A DNA stretch of 64,000 bases from an uncultured Oscillospiraceae bacterium. Its GTDB lineage: Bacteria > Bacillota > Clostridia > Oscillospirales > Acutalibacteraceae. The stretch lies in contig UQWL01000003.1 in the NCBI GenBank assembly GCA_900544715.1, positions 124,001-188,000 of the forward strand. The letters are read 5' to 3'. Positions 40,428 to 49,847 of this stretch are shown piece after piece. The position numbers and the translations under genes were made by a program. The notes beneath the pieces are model-generated. The model saw only the letters and a list, made by a program, of their open reading frames with translations. It did no database searches and was not told where the DNA came from. Each line of letters opens with the position of its first letter. Within the stretch, counting starts at the first letter, position 1.

Positions 40428-42011
40428 ATGCCGGGCGTTTTATATTATAATGGCGATATTTTAACCATGGAGCCGCAGCTTTACGCGCCAGCAATTTTGG
40501 TGGAGGGCGGGCGCATTCGCGCCATTGGCCCCAAGCAGCAGCTTGAGGCGGCCTTCGGCCCCGGAATCGAATCGTTTGACTTAAAGGGGCGGACGTTGAT
40601 GCCCGCCTTTCTTGACCCACACAGCCATATCACCGCCTATGCCAGTACGCTGGCGCTGGCGGACTTATCGCAGGCCAAAAGCTTTGCACAGGTGAAGGAA
40701 ATCCTGCTGGACTTTATGAGCCGGAGGAAACTCCCCCAAGGCGCATGGCTCATCGGGTTCGGCTACGATCACAACCAACTCGCGGAGCATCAGCACCCGG
40801 ATAAAGCGCTGCTCAACACCGTGAGCGCGGAGATCCCGGTGATGATCACCCATAAATCCGGCCACATGGGCGCGGTCAATCAGCGTGCATTGGAAAAGGC
40901 CGGTATCCGCGCCGATACGCCGGACCCGGAGGGTGGGCACATCGGCCGCATTGAGGGCTCACGCGAGCCGAGCGGCTATTTGGAGGAAAAGGCGTTCATG
41001 GCCTTGGCTGCGCTTGTGCCGGCGCCCGGGCTTGAAGAGCAGAAAGCGCTGCTGCAGCAGGCGGAGCGGGAATATCTGAAATATGGCGTGACCACCGTGC
41101 AGGATGGCCTCTTACAGGAGCAGGGCTTTACCCTGCTGCGTGACACGCCGCTCCATGTGGATGTGGTGGGCTTTGCGGATCTCAAGCAGAGCCCGACCCT
41201 TCTGCAGGATCACCCGGAATATTGTGAAGGCTACCGAGATCACTTCCGGTTGGGTGGCTACAAGATCATTTTGGACGGCTCCCCACAGGGGCGCACGGCC
41301 TGGATGAGCGAGCCTTATGAAGATGCGCCGGATGGCTACTGCGGCTACCCGGTCTATTCCGATGCACAGGTGATGCAGTTCATCGAAACCGCTCTGCGGG
41401 ATGGCGTGCAGCTACTCGCCCACTGCAACGGCGATGCGGCGGCGGAGCAGTTTATTTCCTGTTATGAGCGGGCGCTTGCATCTCACCCGGGGGCAGCCAA
41501 CCTGCGCCCCGTGATGATCCATGCGCAGACGGTGCGCCGGGATCAGCTGGAACGGATGAAAAAGCTGCATATGATCCCGTCCTTCTTTATTGCGCACACC
41601 TATTACTGGGGGGATGTGCACCGCAAGCAGCTCGGCCGGCGCGCTTATTCCATCAGCCCGGCGCGAAGCGCGCTCAGGCTGGATCTTCCCTATACGTTTC
41701 ATCAGGATACGCCGGTTTTGCCGCCGGATATGCTGCGCACCGTGCAGTGCGCCGTTACCCGCTCGACGGAATCCGGGGCTGTGCTCGGCCGGGAGGAGTG
41801 CATTTCTCCGCTGGAAGCACTGCGCGGCGTGACGGTGAACGCGGCCTATCAATATTTTGAGGAGCGGGAAAAGGGCTCCATCCAGGTGGGGAAACGGGCG
41901 GATTTGGTCCTTTTGAGCGCGAATCCGCTCAAGGTTCCGGCGAATGAGATCGGGAAAATCGAGGTGCTTGCCACCATCAAAGATGGAAGCGTGCGATACC
42001 GAAAAGCATAG
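40428..42011 (+). CDS. YtcJ-like amidohydrolase
   Basis: 527 aa from the ATG at 40428 (AAAGGAG upstream). It begins VLYYNGDILTMEP, has the metal motif FLDPHSHITAY, and later DGSPQGRTAWMSEPYED and LAHCNGDAAAEQFI. The end carries GSIQVGKRADLVLLSANPLK. This is the YtcJ/long-chain metal-dependent amidohydrolase family; the substrate is unknown. The metallophosphoesterase gene follows 15 nt later. Confidence 0.88.
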   Translation: MPGVLYYNGDILTMEPQLYAPAILVEGGRIRAIGPKQQLEAAFGPGIESFDLKGRTLMPAFLDPHSHITAYASTLALADLSQAKSFAQVKEILLDFMSRRKLPQGAWLIGFGYDHNQLAEHQHPDKALLNTVSAEIPVMITHKSGHMGAVNQRALEKAGIRADTPDPEGGHIGRIEGSREPSGYLEEKAFMALAALVPAPGLEEQKALLQQAEREYLKYGVTTVQDGLLQEQGFTLLRDTPLHVDVVGFADLKQSPTLLQDHPEYCEGYRDHFRLGGYKIILDGSPQGRTAWMSEPYEDAPDGYCGYPVYSDAQVMQFIETALRDGVQLLAHCNGDAAAEQFISCYERALASHPGAANLRPVMIHAQTVRRDQLERMKKLHMIPSFFIAHTYYWGDVHRKQLGRRAYSISPARSALRLDLPYTFHQDTPVLPPDMLRTVQCAVTRSTESGAVLGREECISPLEALRGVTVNAAYQYFEEREKGSIQVGKRADLVLLSANPLKVPANEIGKIEVLATIKDGSVRYRKA

Positions 42012-42026
42012 GAGGGAGAAAATGTG

Positions 42027-42899
42027 ATGAAAGAAAGGAAAGCGCTCGCCTGCCTCGCAGCGGGGGCCCTCACAGCCGCCGCGGGAGCCGTATGGTATTT
42101 GGAGAATAACGATTTGGAGACGACGCAGCTTTTTTATCAGGATGATAAGCTGCCGGCGGCTTTTGACGGCTTTCGCATCGCGCAGGTGGCGGATTTGCAC
42201 GATAAGCAGTTTGGCACCGGCCAGGAGCGGCTGCTCTCCGCGCTGCGGGCGGTAAAACCGGATTGTATTGTGATGACGGGGGATTTGATCGACCGGCGGC
42301 GCAGGGGCGGTAGGTCTGCCGCCGTATTCATCCGGGGCGCGGCCCGGATCGCTCCGGTTTATTTCGTGACGGGCAACCATGAAAATTGGTCTGGAAAAGA
42401 GGAGGAGGTCAAGCGCTTTCTCGCACAAGAGAAGGTTACTGTTTTAGATGACCGCTGTGAAACGCTCACGCGAGGCAATGAATCAATCACGTTGGCGGGC
42501 GTATCCGACGAAACGTGCCAACCAGCGGAAAGCCGGAGGGATGGGCAGGAGGCTTTGCTCCCGGCGCTCGGCAGGCTGCTGGGGGGGCGGGAGAGCTTTA
42601 CGATCCTCTTGGCGCATCACCCGGAGCGCATCGCTACATATGCACAGGCGGGCGTGGATCTCGTTTTTTGCGGGCATGCGCACGGCGGCCAGTTCCGCCT
42701 GCCCGGCATTGGCGGGCTGTATGCGCCGGGGCAGGGTGTTTTCCCGAAGTATACGGCAGGGCTGTATACCATGGAGGCGACGACAATGATTGTCAGCCGC
42801 GGCTTGGGCAACAGCCTGTTTCCCCTGAGGCTGCATAATTGCCCGGAGCTTGTTGCAGTAACGTTGAAAAAGGGCATAGCTGCCTCTGAAATGAAATAA
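42027..42899 (+). CDS. Membrane-anchored metallophosphoesterase
   Basis: 290 aa; the ATG at 42027 follows GGAGGG by 10 nt and a GTG three bases before is possible. An N-terminal helix (LACLAAGALTAAAGAVWYL) anchors it. Calcineurin-like motifs are AQVADLHDKQFG (DxH), VMTGDLIDRR (GD), FVTGNHENW (GNHE), LAHHPER and FCGHAHGGQFRLPG (GHxHGGQ). This is the YkuE/LpxH-like group of two-metal phosphoesterases. Probable role in lipid or wall phosphate turnover at the membrane, inferred from anchoring only. Confidence 0.9.
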   Translation: MKERKALACLAAGALTAAAGAVWYLENNDLETTQLFYQDDKLPAAFDGFRIAQVADLHDKQFGTGQERLLSALRAVKPDCIVMTGDLIDRRRRGGRSAAVFIRGAARIAPVYFVTGNHENWSGKEEEVKRFLAQEKVTVLDDRCETLTRGNESITLAGVSDETCQPAESRRDGQEALLPALGRLLGGRESFTILLAHHPERIATYAQAGVDLVFCGHAHGGQFRLPGIGGLYAPGQGVFPKYTAGLYTMEATTMIVSRGLGNSLFPLRLHNCPELVAVTLKKGIAASEMK

Positions 42900-42935
42900 G
42901 ATCCAGCCTTCTGCACAGGCGGAAGGCTGGATCTT
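42898..42935. terminator. Bidirectional terminator between convergent genes
   Basis: A perfect 12-bp stem (GATCCAGCCTTC with complement) starts at the stop codon of the metallophosphoesterase, between it and the convergent ABC permease gene. Confidence 0.75.
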
Positions 42936-42956
42936 GTAATATGGCGCGAAATCACG

Positions 42957-44207
42957 TCAGGCTTTCGCGCCGCGCAGGATACGCACGAGCTCCTTGAATT
43001 TCGGCGGCTTGCCATACATCAGCACGCCCACGCGGTAAATGCCTGCCGCGAGGAAACCGATGCCGATGATGGAAGCAAAGAGAATTATAATCGAAAGAAG
43101 AATCTGGATGGGGGGCACCTCGCTCATCGCAATCCGGGCGAACATCGCCATAGGTGAGGTGAAGGGCACGAAGGAGAGCACCTTCATCAACACGCTATCC
43201 ACCTTGCCGCCGACCATGGAGAAGATCGTTGCCATAAAGGAGGCGACAAAGAGCATCACAACCGGCATGACGAGCGTGTTGGTATCCTCCATGCGGCTGG
43301 CAAGAGAGGCGAGCGCGCCGAAGAGGAACGCATAGAGGAAATAACCGGTGACGAAGAACAGGATCGTATAGAGCACCAGCTCCAACGGCATGTCGAACAG
43401 GGAGGTGATGACAGAGCCGCTGTCCCAATAGCTTTTATTCAAATTGAAGAACACAAATGCCGAGCCTATGATCAGCACGAGCTGCACAAGCCCCGCGAGC
43501 CCTGTGCCGACCACCTTGCCAAACATCAGGCTGCTGGGTTTCGCAGAGGTAATCAGCAGCTCCATGGCCTTGGAGCTTTTTTCCGTGACAACGCTCTGTG
43601 CGACAAACTGGCCGTACATCAAAATTGTCATATACAAGGCAAACATCAGGATAAAGGTGTAAAAATAGCTCTTCATCTGATCCTTGCCGGTGGTGATCGT
43701 TTCGCCCTGCGCCTGAGCGGAGAGAAGCTGCTGCGACTGTTCGGCGCTCAGGCCGAGCGTCTGCATCGTATCCGCCCGATATTTGGTGACGACAAGCTCA
43801 TCGAGCGTGTAGGAAACCGTATCCGTCATGCTGATGTTGCCCACGATATATTGATATTTCAGGGGAGCCTGCAAAAGCAGGGCGAAGCGGTACGAACCAT
43901 CCTCCACCTTTGCCTTGAGTGCGTCGGTATCCGCATCGGCCAGCGTCCACTCATATTGCGGCAGGGCCGCGGAGAAAAAGGCGAGGCTTTCCTGCGCGTT
44001 GGCGCCGGATGAGTCCGCCAACGCTACGATTTCCCGCTCCTGGCCGGGCTCCTCCGTCTGTGTACCGGAGCTGAACGCCTCCTTCACGCGCGGGAAAAAG
44101 AGCACGCCGCCGAGCAAGAGGATCGCAAGGAGCGTAATGGCGATAAAAACCTTGTTTTTGGCATAGTTTTTGAATTCAAACCGGAATACTGTAAAAAACT
44201 GCTTCAT
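42957..44207 (-). CDS. ABC-2 type export permease, NatB-like
   Basis: 416 aa. A first helix (VFIAITLLAILLLGGVLFFP) is followed by a large extracellular domain (about 35-180), then five or six helices from residue 180 onward. The block LLITSAKPSSLMFGKVVGTGLAGLVQL is typical of NatB/YhaP-like ABC-2 permeases. With the upstream ATPase it should form an exporter, possibly of Na+ or a toxic compound. Its start overlaps the ATPase stop by 4 bp. Confidence 0.88.
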   Translation of the reverse strand: MKQFFTVFRFEFKNYAKNKVFIAITLLAILLLGGVLFFPRVKEAFSSGTQTEEPGQEREIVALADSSGANAQESLAFFSAALPQYEWTLADADTDALKAKVEDGSYRFALLLQAPLKYQYIVGNISMTDTVSYTLDELVVTKYRADTMQTLGLSAEQSQQLLSAQAQGETITTGKDQMKSYFYTFILMFALYMTILMYGQFVAQSVVTEKSSKAMELLITSAKPSSLMFGKVVGTGLAGLVQLVLIIGSAFVFFNLNKSYWDSGSVITSLFDMPLELVLYTILFFVTGYFLYAFLFGALASLASRMEDTNTLVMPVVMLFVASFMATIFSMVGGKVDSVLMKVLSFVPFTSPMAMFARIAMSEVPPIQILLSIIILFASIIGIGFLAAGIYRVGVLMYGKPPKFKELVRILRGAKA

Positions 44208-45115
44208 ACCGCTCCCTCCGTATAGCTGACAAAGATATCGTTGAGCGAAGGCTCATAAACCTGGAATCCATCGAGATCAAAACCTTGGCCGGTCAGCGCG
44301 GTCAAAAAGGCGTCCTTTTGATCGACGGCGGCGAGGGTAATCAGCAGGTCGCCGTCTTTATCATCCACTTGTTTTATCAATTCTGTGGGCAGCGAGGCCG
44401 CCCATTGCCGGATCGCTTCCGTTTGGCGGGTGGAAACAAGCAGGCGGTTTCGTTCATAGCCGCGCTTGATGTCCCGGATATTGCCGGAAAGCACGATTTT
44501 ACCCTGATTGAGGATTGCAATTTCGTTACAGAATTCCTCCACATAGTTCATCTGATGGCTGGAGAAAAACACGATCTTCCCCTGTTGGATGCACTCCTTC
44601 ACCAGATCCTCCAGCAGCATCGCGTTCACAGGGTCGAGGCCAGAAAACGGCTCGTCGAGGATCACGATCTGCGGATCACAGATGAGCGTTGCCACAAGCT
44701 GAATTTTTTGTTGGTTGCCTTTAGAGAGCGTATCAAGCCGCTTGTTGGCATATTCGCCCATGCCGAGGCGGTCAAGCAGACGCAGCGCATCCTTTTTGGC
44801 CTGTCTGGCCGGAACGCCCTGCAAGGCCGCAAAATAAAGCAGCTGCTCCATGATGAGCTTTTTGGGATACAACCCGCGCTCCTCCGGCAGGTAGCCGATC
44901 CGAACCCGGTTTACGTCCATCGGTTTCCCATCAATTAGCACACGCCCGCTATCCGCCTGAAAAACTTGCATGACGATTCGGATCATAGTTGTTTTGCCCG
45001 CTCCGTTTCGCCCGAGCAGGCCGAGCGCGCGCCCGCTCTCCACGCTTAGATCAATGCCCTTGAGCACCTGCTTTGCACCGAAGCTCTTGGTGATGTTTTC
45101 GGCTGTCAGCCGCAT
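44204..45115 (-). CDS. ABC transporter ATPase, NatA-like
   Basis: 303 aa from the ATG at 45115 (GAAAGGAG upstream); an in-frame extension to 45217 lacks a site. Walker A is GLLGRNGAGKTT, the signature LSKGNQQKIQLVATL, and Walker B IVILDEPFSGLDPVN. The switch His is in VFFSSHQMNYVEE. The C-terminal domain is that of NatA-type exporters. It powers the permease encoded next. Confidence 0.92.
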   Translation of the reverse strand: MRLTAENITKSFGAKQVLKGIDLSVESGRALGLLGRNGAGKTTMIRIVMQVFQADSGRVLIDGKPMDVNRVRIGYLPEERGLYPKKLIMEQLLYFAALQGVPARQAKKDALRLLDRLGMGEYANKRLDTLSKGNQQKIQLVATLICDPQIVILDEPFSGLDPVNAMLLEDLVKECIQQGKIVFFSSHQMNYVEEFCNEIAILNQGKIVLSGNIRDIKRGYERNRLLVSTRQTEAIRQWAASLPTELIKQVDDKDGDLLITLAAVDQKDAFLTALTGQGFDLDGFQVYEPSLNDIFVSYTEGAV

Positions 45116-45238
45116 GAAACCACTCCTTTCACCGGGCGGTATGCCGCCCCTACCCTGTTTTTTAACAGAAGATCCATTCAACGGATTCAGTATACGGGTT
45201 TTGTCAGCAGCCGTCAAGCGTTTCTGTTAAAACCTGGA

Positions 45239-45703
45239 TTAAAGCTTGCGTTTATAATAGATAAAAGCAATCATAAGGACGGCAACAAAAAAGAGCATTA
45301 CAGCCAACAGCGTTAAAAAAACCGCAGGGCTCAAAAAACTTGCCGTCACAACAGCGGGGGGTAGCACGAAAAACAGCGCCCAACCAACTGCGGAAAACGC
45401 CTTTCGGCTGATAAGCTGTGTGCGCTCATCCGTTTCTTCCACATAGGCCTTTTGGAGCTTCTCCGGATTGCGGCAGGTGAGGATCGTGGAGATCAGCGCC
45501 AGCAGGCTGCACACCAGCAGGGCTAGCACCATGCCATCCTGAAACCCCCGCATGAAATCGGTCAGATTGCTTTGTGCCAACGGACTCCACTGGAAGCGGA
45601 ACAGCAGAAAGCTCGCAGCGGACAGCAAGGTAGGAATCCAGACAAGGATCCCCCTGCGGATCATTGTTTTTTTGTATTTGCTGAATTTGTTCGGCTCATT
45701 CAA
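45239..45703 (-). CDS. Membrane protein partner of the XRE regulator
   Basis: 154 aa from a TTG start 8 nt after GAGGAG; it has four hydrophobic helices in two hairpins separated by a conserved-looking cytoplasmic ERTQLISRKAFS segment. This layout with VEETDERTQ is typical of small membrane proteins encoded beside XRE regulators in Firmicutes. Its gene starts 3 nt after the regulator's stop. Function unknown. Confidence 0.75.
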   Translation of the reverse strand: MNEPNKFSKYKKTMIRRGILVWIPTLLSAASFLLFRFQWSPLAQSNLTDFMRGFQDGMVLALLVCSLLALISTILTCRNPEKLQKAYVEETDERTQLISRKAFSAVGWALFFVLPPAVVTASFLSPAVFLTLLAVMLFFVAVLMIAFIYYKRKL

Positions 45704-45706
45704 CGG

Positions 45707-45904
45707 TTATTCCTCCTCAAACAGAAACAGTTCTTCAATCGCGCATCCAAAATAGCGCGCCAGCTTAAACGCCAGCGGCAAAGAAGCAGTGTATTTGCCC
45801 ACCTCCAGGGAGGTGATCGTCTGCCGCGATACACCGACCGCCTGCGCCAACTCCTCCTGGGAAAGCCGGCGCTGCTTGCGGAATGCGGCGATATGATTTT
45901 CCAT
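45707..45904 (-). CDS. XRE-family HTH regulator
   Basis: 65 aa, a minimal Cro/CI helix-turn-helix (FRKQRRLSQEELAQAVGVSRQTITSLEVGKYTASLPLAFKLARYFG). It has the acidic C-terminal IEELFLFEEE typical of the small single-domain members. The ATG follows GAAAGGTGG. Probably regulates its own two-gene operon. Confidence 0.9.
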   Translation of the reverse strand: MENHIAAFRKQRRLSQEELAQAVGVSRQTITSLEVGKYTASLPLAFKLARYFGCAIEELFLFEEE

Positions 45905-46013
45905 GCCGCACCACCTTTCTTACATATGTGTAAAGCTCACTTTGCAAATTTAGTATAGCGTGCTTTGCATCATTTGTCAAGTATGCTTTGCAAAAGAGTT
46001 AGACAAAACAAGA

Positions 46014-46043
46014 GCTGCCAAACGGAATTCACCACTTGGCAGC
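46014..46043 (-). terminator. Terminator after fucI
   Basis: An 8-bp stem GCTGCCAA/TTGGCAGC, followed on the minus strand by a T-rich run (TCTTGTTTTG). Confidence 0.65.
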
Positions 46044-46071
46044 CCTTTTCAGATTGCTATAGCTTCGATTT

Positions 46072-47832
46072 TTACCGGTAGAGCGGGCCGTAGGCAGCGC
46101 ATGCTCTGTAATCCGCGCTCTCGAGGTCCTTTGTGCCGAAGGCACCCCAAGCGTGTGGGCGGTAGAGGTCGTCATCGAATACATTGTGCAGCGCCACCGG
46201 GATGCGCAGCATGCTGGCAAGCGTAATCAAATCCTTGCCGATGTGCCCGTAGGTCAGGGAGCCGTGGTTTGCCCCCCAGTTTGCCATCACAGAGTAAACA
46301 TCCTGAAACGCACCCTTGCCGGTCAGGCGGGGAACGAACCAGGTCGTCGGCCAAGTTGGGTCGGTGCGCTGGTCGAGAACGCTGTGGATTTCATCCGGCA
46401 GCGTGACCGTGTAGCCCTCCGCGAGCTGAAGGACCGGGCCGACGCCTTTGATGAGGTTGACGCGGATCATCGTCACAGGCATTTCGGCCTGTGTTTTGAA
46501 GTGGGAGGAAAATCCGCCGCCTCGGAAATAACCGAGATCAGCCGGGCACCAGTCGGTGGCCGTGGTCATGGCCTCGATATCCTCGTCCGTAACGTCCCAC
46601 CACTTTTTGATGAGGTTCCTGCCCGTCTCATCTTTGCATAATCCGGTCGCATCGAGCGCAGCCGCGCCGGAGTTGATCAGATGGATAAAGCCGCCCGCTG
46701 CAGGCCCCTCTGGCGTTTTGCCGGTAACGCGTTTGACCGCCTCCGGGCTCCAATAGGTGCGTACGTCCGCAAAGACGCTCGCCGTGCCTGTGAGGAGCTT
46801 CCCAAAGAGCATGGCAAGGCCATTTAAGCCGTCGTTTTCGGTCGCAAAGGTAATTGGCTCCTTCTTGCCGTTCCAGTCAAAGCTTGAATTGAGGATCGCC
46901 TCAGTGAAATCGCCGTTGGGCATGAAGTCCGTCCACATGCGCTGGCCCTGGAAGCCGCCGAGGATTGCGTTGCGCCCGAGGGCCTCTTCGTGGCGGCCGA
47001 TGCCGTTTAATTTCTTATTGCCGAGCAGGATATCGCGGCAGATAAGCGTCATCTTCACGACGAAATCCCACTCGTATTCCTTGCGCGCACGGTCGTGCGG
47101 GTTGGCATTTTTATCAAAGCCTTCTTTGCAGTGCGCGCGCGTCCAGGCATATGCTTTTTCAAACTCTTCCTGATCATAGATACCGAGCTCGTAACGGCGT
47201 AGAACCTCGGACATATCGACCCACTCTGCGCGGATGCCAAGATATTCCTGCAAAAACTGCGCGTCGCAGTTGGAGCCTGCGATGCCCATGGCGACCGCGC
47301 CGATACCGACATACGCCTTATTTCGCATCTGACCGACCGCTGCCGCACAGCGGGCGAAGCGCAGGATTTTTTCCGCAACGTCAGCGGGGATGGTGTTGTC
47401 ATCCGCATCCTGCACATCGTGGCCATAGATGGAGAAGGCGGGCAGGCCGCGCTGCGCATGGGCTGCCATGGCCGCCGCGAGATACACGGCGCCCGGGCGC
47501 TCCGTGCCGTTAAAACCCCAGACGGCCTTGACGGTCAGCGGGTCGAGATCCATCGTTTCGCTGCCGTAACACCAGCAGGGCGTCACAGAGAGCGTGGCGC
47601 ATACATTCTGCGTAGCGAAGTAGTCGGCGCACTTTGCCGCCTCCGCACCGCCGCCGATCGTGCAGGGGGAGACGACGCATTCCATGGGCGTGCCGTCAGT
47701 ATAGAAGACGTTTTCCTCAATCAGCTGTTTGGAAGCCTGCGCCATTGCCATGGTTTTGCCCTCCAGGCTTTCACGCACGCCGCCCCAGCGGCCGTCGATG
47801 ATCGGTCGGATTCCGATTGTTGGTTTTGCCAT
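46072..47832 (-). CDS. fucI: L-fucose isomerase
   Basis: 586 aa from the ATG at 47832, about 9 nt after AAAGGAA; upstream in-frame extensions are rejected. Typical length of FucI. Family features include KPTIGIRPIIDGRWGGVRESLE at the start, TLSVTPCWCYGSETMDLDP, LPAFSIYGHDVQDADDNTIP and SYLTYGHIG-like GSLTYGHIGKDLITLA. The C-terminus ends AWGAFGTKDLESADYRACAAYGP. It interconverts L-fucose and L-fuculose using Mn2+. Last gene of the fuc cluster, followed by a terminator. Confidence 0.93.
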   Translation of the reverse strand: MAKPTIGIRPIIDGRWGGVRESLEGKTMAMAQASKQLIEENVFYTDGTPMECVVSPCTIGGGAEAAKCADYFATQNVCATLSVTPCWCYGSETMDLDPLTVKAVWGFNGTERPGAVYLAAAMAAHAQRGLPAFSIYGHDVQDADDNTIPADVAEKILRFARCAAAVGQMRNKAYVGIGAVAMGIAGSNCDAQFLQEYLGIRAEWVDMSEVLRRYELGIYDQEEFEKAYAWTRAHCKEGFDKNANPHDRARKEYEWDFVVKMTLICRDILLGNKKLNGIGRHEEALGRNAILGGFQGQRMWTDFMPNGDFTEAILNSSFDWNGKKEPITFATENDGLNGLAMLFGKLLTGTASVFADVRTYWSPEAVKRVTGKTPEGPAAGGFIHLINSGAAALDATGLCKDETGRNLIKKWWDVTDEDIEAMTTATDWCPADLGYFRGGGFSSHFKTQAEMPVTMIRVNLIKGVGPVLQLAEGYTVTLPDEIHSVLDQRTDPTWPTTWFVPRLTGKGAFQDVYSVMANWGANHGSLTYGHIGKDLITLASMLRIPVALHNVFDDDLYRPHAWGAFGTKDLESADYRACAAYGPLYR

Positions 47833-47848
47833 ATTCAGCATCTTCCTT

Positions 47849-49330
47849 TCAGGTGACAATATACTGTTGAAATTGATCATAAGCTGTATTCCAGCTTTGG
47901 GTATCTTTTGGCGCATAGGGGGTAACCGTTTCGCTCTGTGCAATAATTTTGCGCGCCTGCCGGATGTTTGCAATCGCCCCGCAGGCGATGAATTGCACGG
48001 CGAGGTTGCCGAGCACCGTTGCCTCAATCGGGCCCGCGAGCACGGGTACGCCGCAGGAATTGGCCGTCATCTGGCAGAGGAGGCCATCCTTCGTGCCGCC
48101 GCCGACCATATGGATCTGCCCGTAGGCTTTGCCGGTGCAGCTTTGGATTTTTTCAAAGGTCAGGCGGTATTTGAGCGCGAGGCTCTCATAGATGCAACGC
48201 ATGACTTCGCCAACCGTCTGCGGGACATACTGCCCCGTTTTTTCACAGAATTCCCGCACCCGGCCCGGCAGGTCGCCCTGCGGGACGAATTCTGGCGCGT
48301 CCGGGTCAATGAAGCACTGGAAAGGATTTGCCGCAAGCGCCAGCTTTTCAAGTTGCGCATAGCTATAATCCTGCCCTTCCCGCTGCCATTGGCGGCGGCT
48401 TTCCTGAATGAGCCACAGGCCGATGATGTTTTTCAAAAATGTTGTTGTGCCTTCCACGCCGCGCTCATTGGTGATGTTCATAGCGGCGGAGGCTTCATTG
48501 ATGAGCGGAGCCTCCAGCTCTGTGCCAAACAGCGACCATGTGCCGCAGCTGATGAAGAGGAAATCCTTCTCCTGTGTGGGAACGGCAGCAACGGCGCTCT
48601 GCGTATCGTGCGAAGCGACCGTGACCACCTGCGCAGGGGGCAGCCCCAGCTCCGCACAGATCGATGGATCCAGCGGGCCGACGGTTTCGCCGGGCAGGGT
48701 GATCGGGGTCAGAATTCCGCCTGGAAGGCCGAGGCGGCGAAGCACCTCTTCCGACCAGCCGCCCGTTTGAGCGTCCATGAGCTGGGAGGTGGAGGCGATG
48801 GTGAACTCCGTTTTCTTTTCGCCTGTGAGCAGGTAATTGAACAGATCCGGCATGAACAGCAGCGTTTTCGCCCGTTCGAGCAGTGCGGGGCGCTGCCGCT
48901 TCAACGCCATGAGCTGAAAAACGGTGTTGAGTTCCATAAACTGGATGCCGGTTAAGCGATAGAACTCCTCCTGTGGGATGCTCTGAAAGCTCTCCTCCAC
49001 CAGCCCTTTTGTGCGCTGGTCGCGATAGTGCACGGGATTGTCCAGCAGATAACCGCCTTCGTCGAGCAGGCCGAAATCCACGCCCCAGGTATCGATTGCC
49101 ACCGTGTTGAAGCCGCCGTGTTGTTTTGCCTTCAGGAGACCCTGTTTGATTTCATAAAATTGGCGCAGCACATCCCAATAGAGGGTGCCGCGGATGGCCA
49201 CCGGGTCGTTTGAGAACCGGTGCACCTCTTCCATGCGAATTTTTTCCCCGTCGAACGTGCCTAAAATGGCGCGCCCGCTCGAAGCGCCGAAGTCAAAGGC
49301 TAGAGCGCGTGAGGGATGCGGATAATGCAA
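47849..49330 (-). CDS. FGGY sugar kinase, probable L-fuculokinase (rhamnulokinase-like)
   Basis: 493 aa from a TTG at 49330 (GGAGGAG 8 nt upstream). The fold shows the first ATP-binding phosphate loop AFDFGASSGRAIL. The FGGY kinase motifs TWGVDFGLLDEGG, VASHDTQSAV (catalytic Asp) and MVGGGTKDGLLCQMTANSCG follow. By sequence it is closest to RhaB-like rhamnulokinases. Placement between fucI, fucU and fucA indicates L-fuculose as substrate, giving fuculose-1-phosphate. Confidence 0.9.
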   Translation of the reverse strand: MHYPHPSRALAFDFGASSGRAILGTFDGEKIRMEEVHRFSNDPVAIRGTLYWDVLRQFYEIKQGLLKAKQHGGFNTVAIDTWGVDFGLLDEGGYLLDNPVHYRDQRTKGLVEESFQSIPQEEFYRLTGIQFMELNTVFQLMALKRQRPALLERAKTLLFMPDLFNYLLTGEKKTEFTIASTSQLMDAQTGGWSEEVLRRLGLPGGILTPITLPGETVGPLDPSICAELGLPPAQVVTVASHDTQSAVAAVPTQEKDFLFISCGTWSLFGTELEAPLINEASAAMNITNERGVEGTTTFLKNIIGLWLIQESRRQWQREGQDYSYAQLEKLALAANPFQCFIDPDAPEFVPQGDLPGRVREFCEKTGQYVPQTVGEVMRCIYESLALKYRLTFEKIQSCTGKAYGQIHMVGGGTKDGLLCQMTANSCGVPVLAGPIEATVLGNLAVQFIACGAIANIRQARKIIAQSETVTPYAPKDTQSWNTAYDQFQQYIVT

Positions 49331-49345
49331 CGTAAACTCCTCCTG

Positions 49346-49771
49346 TCATTCGGTTACAACGCCTTTTTTGAGGATGATATTGGCATACAGGGCCGTTTCG
49401 CCGGTGGCGATGATTGCGTAGGCCTGTTTGGCCCGCTCATAGAAGGCGAAGCGCTCGACAAGTTCGGGTTTTACATTTTTTTGATGTTTCATAACAATCT
49501 CCCGGTATTCATCCCAAATGACCGGGCGGGGATCGCCCTGCGTGGTTGCCATGAGCGCGACAGGTGCGTCAACATAGGTATCCAGCGGCATGAGCTGGAG
49601 CATAGCGTCGAGCAGCTCGGGCACCGCGTGCCCATCACAGCGGACGAGGCGTTGCGCGTTGCTCGCGGCAGGGAAATTGCCGTCGCCGATGACGATTTCA
49701 TCGCCGTGGCCCATTTCCATCATAATTTTTAACAGCTCCGGAGAGAGAATGCTGGGAATGCCCTTGAGCAT
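49346..49771 (-). CDS. fucU: L-fucose mutarotase (RbsD/FucU family)
   Basis: 141 aa. It begins MLKGIPSILSPELLKIMMEMGHGDEIVI with the family His in MGHGDE, and contains GDGNFPA, VDAPVALM and ERFAFYERAK. The ATG follows AGGAGG. It converts alpha- and beta-L-fucopyranose so that isomerase gets its preferred anomer. Lies between fucA and the kinase gene. Confidence 0.93.
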   Translation of the reverse strand: MLKGIPSILSPELLKIMMEMGHGDEIVIGDGNFPAASNAQRLVRCDGHAVPELLDAMLQLMPLDTYVDAPVALMATTQGDPRPVIWDEYREIVMKHQKNVKPELVERFAFYERAKQAYAIIATGETALYANIILKKGVVTE

Positions 49772-49847
49772 AAAAATGCCTCCTTATGGAATCGTCAAAT
49801 GAGAGAAATCCATCTGGACATCTAATAGCGTGAAAGGAACTTTCACG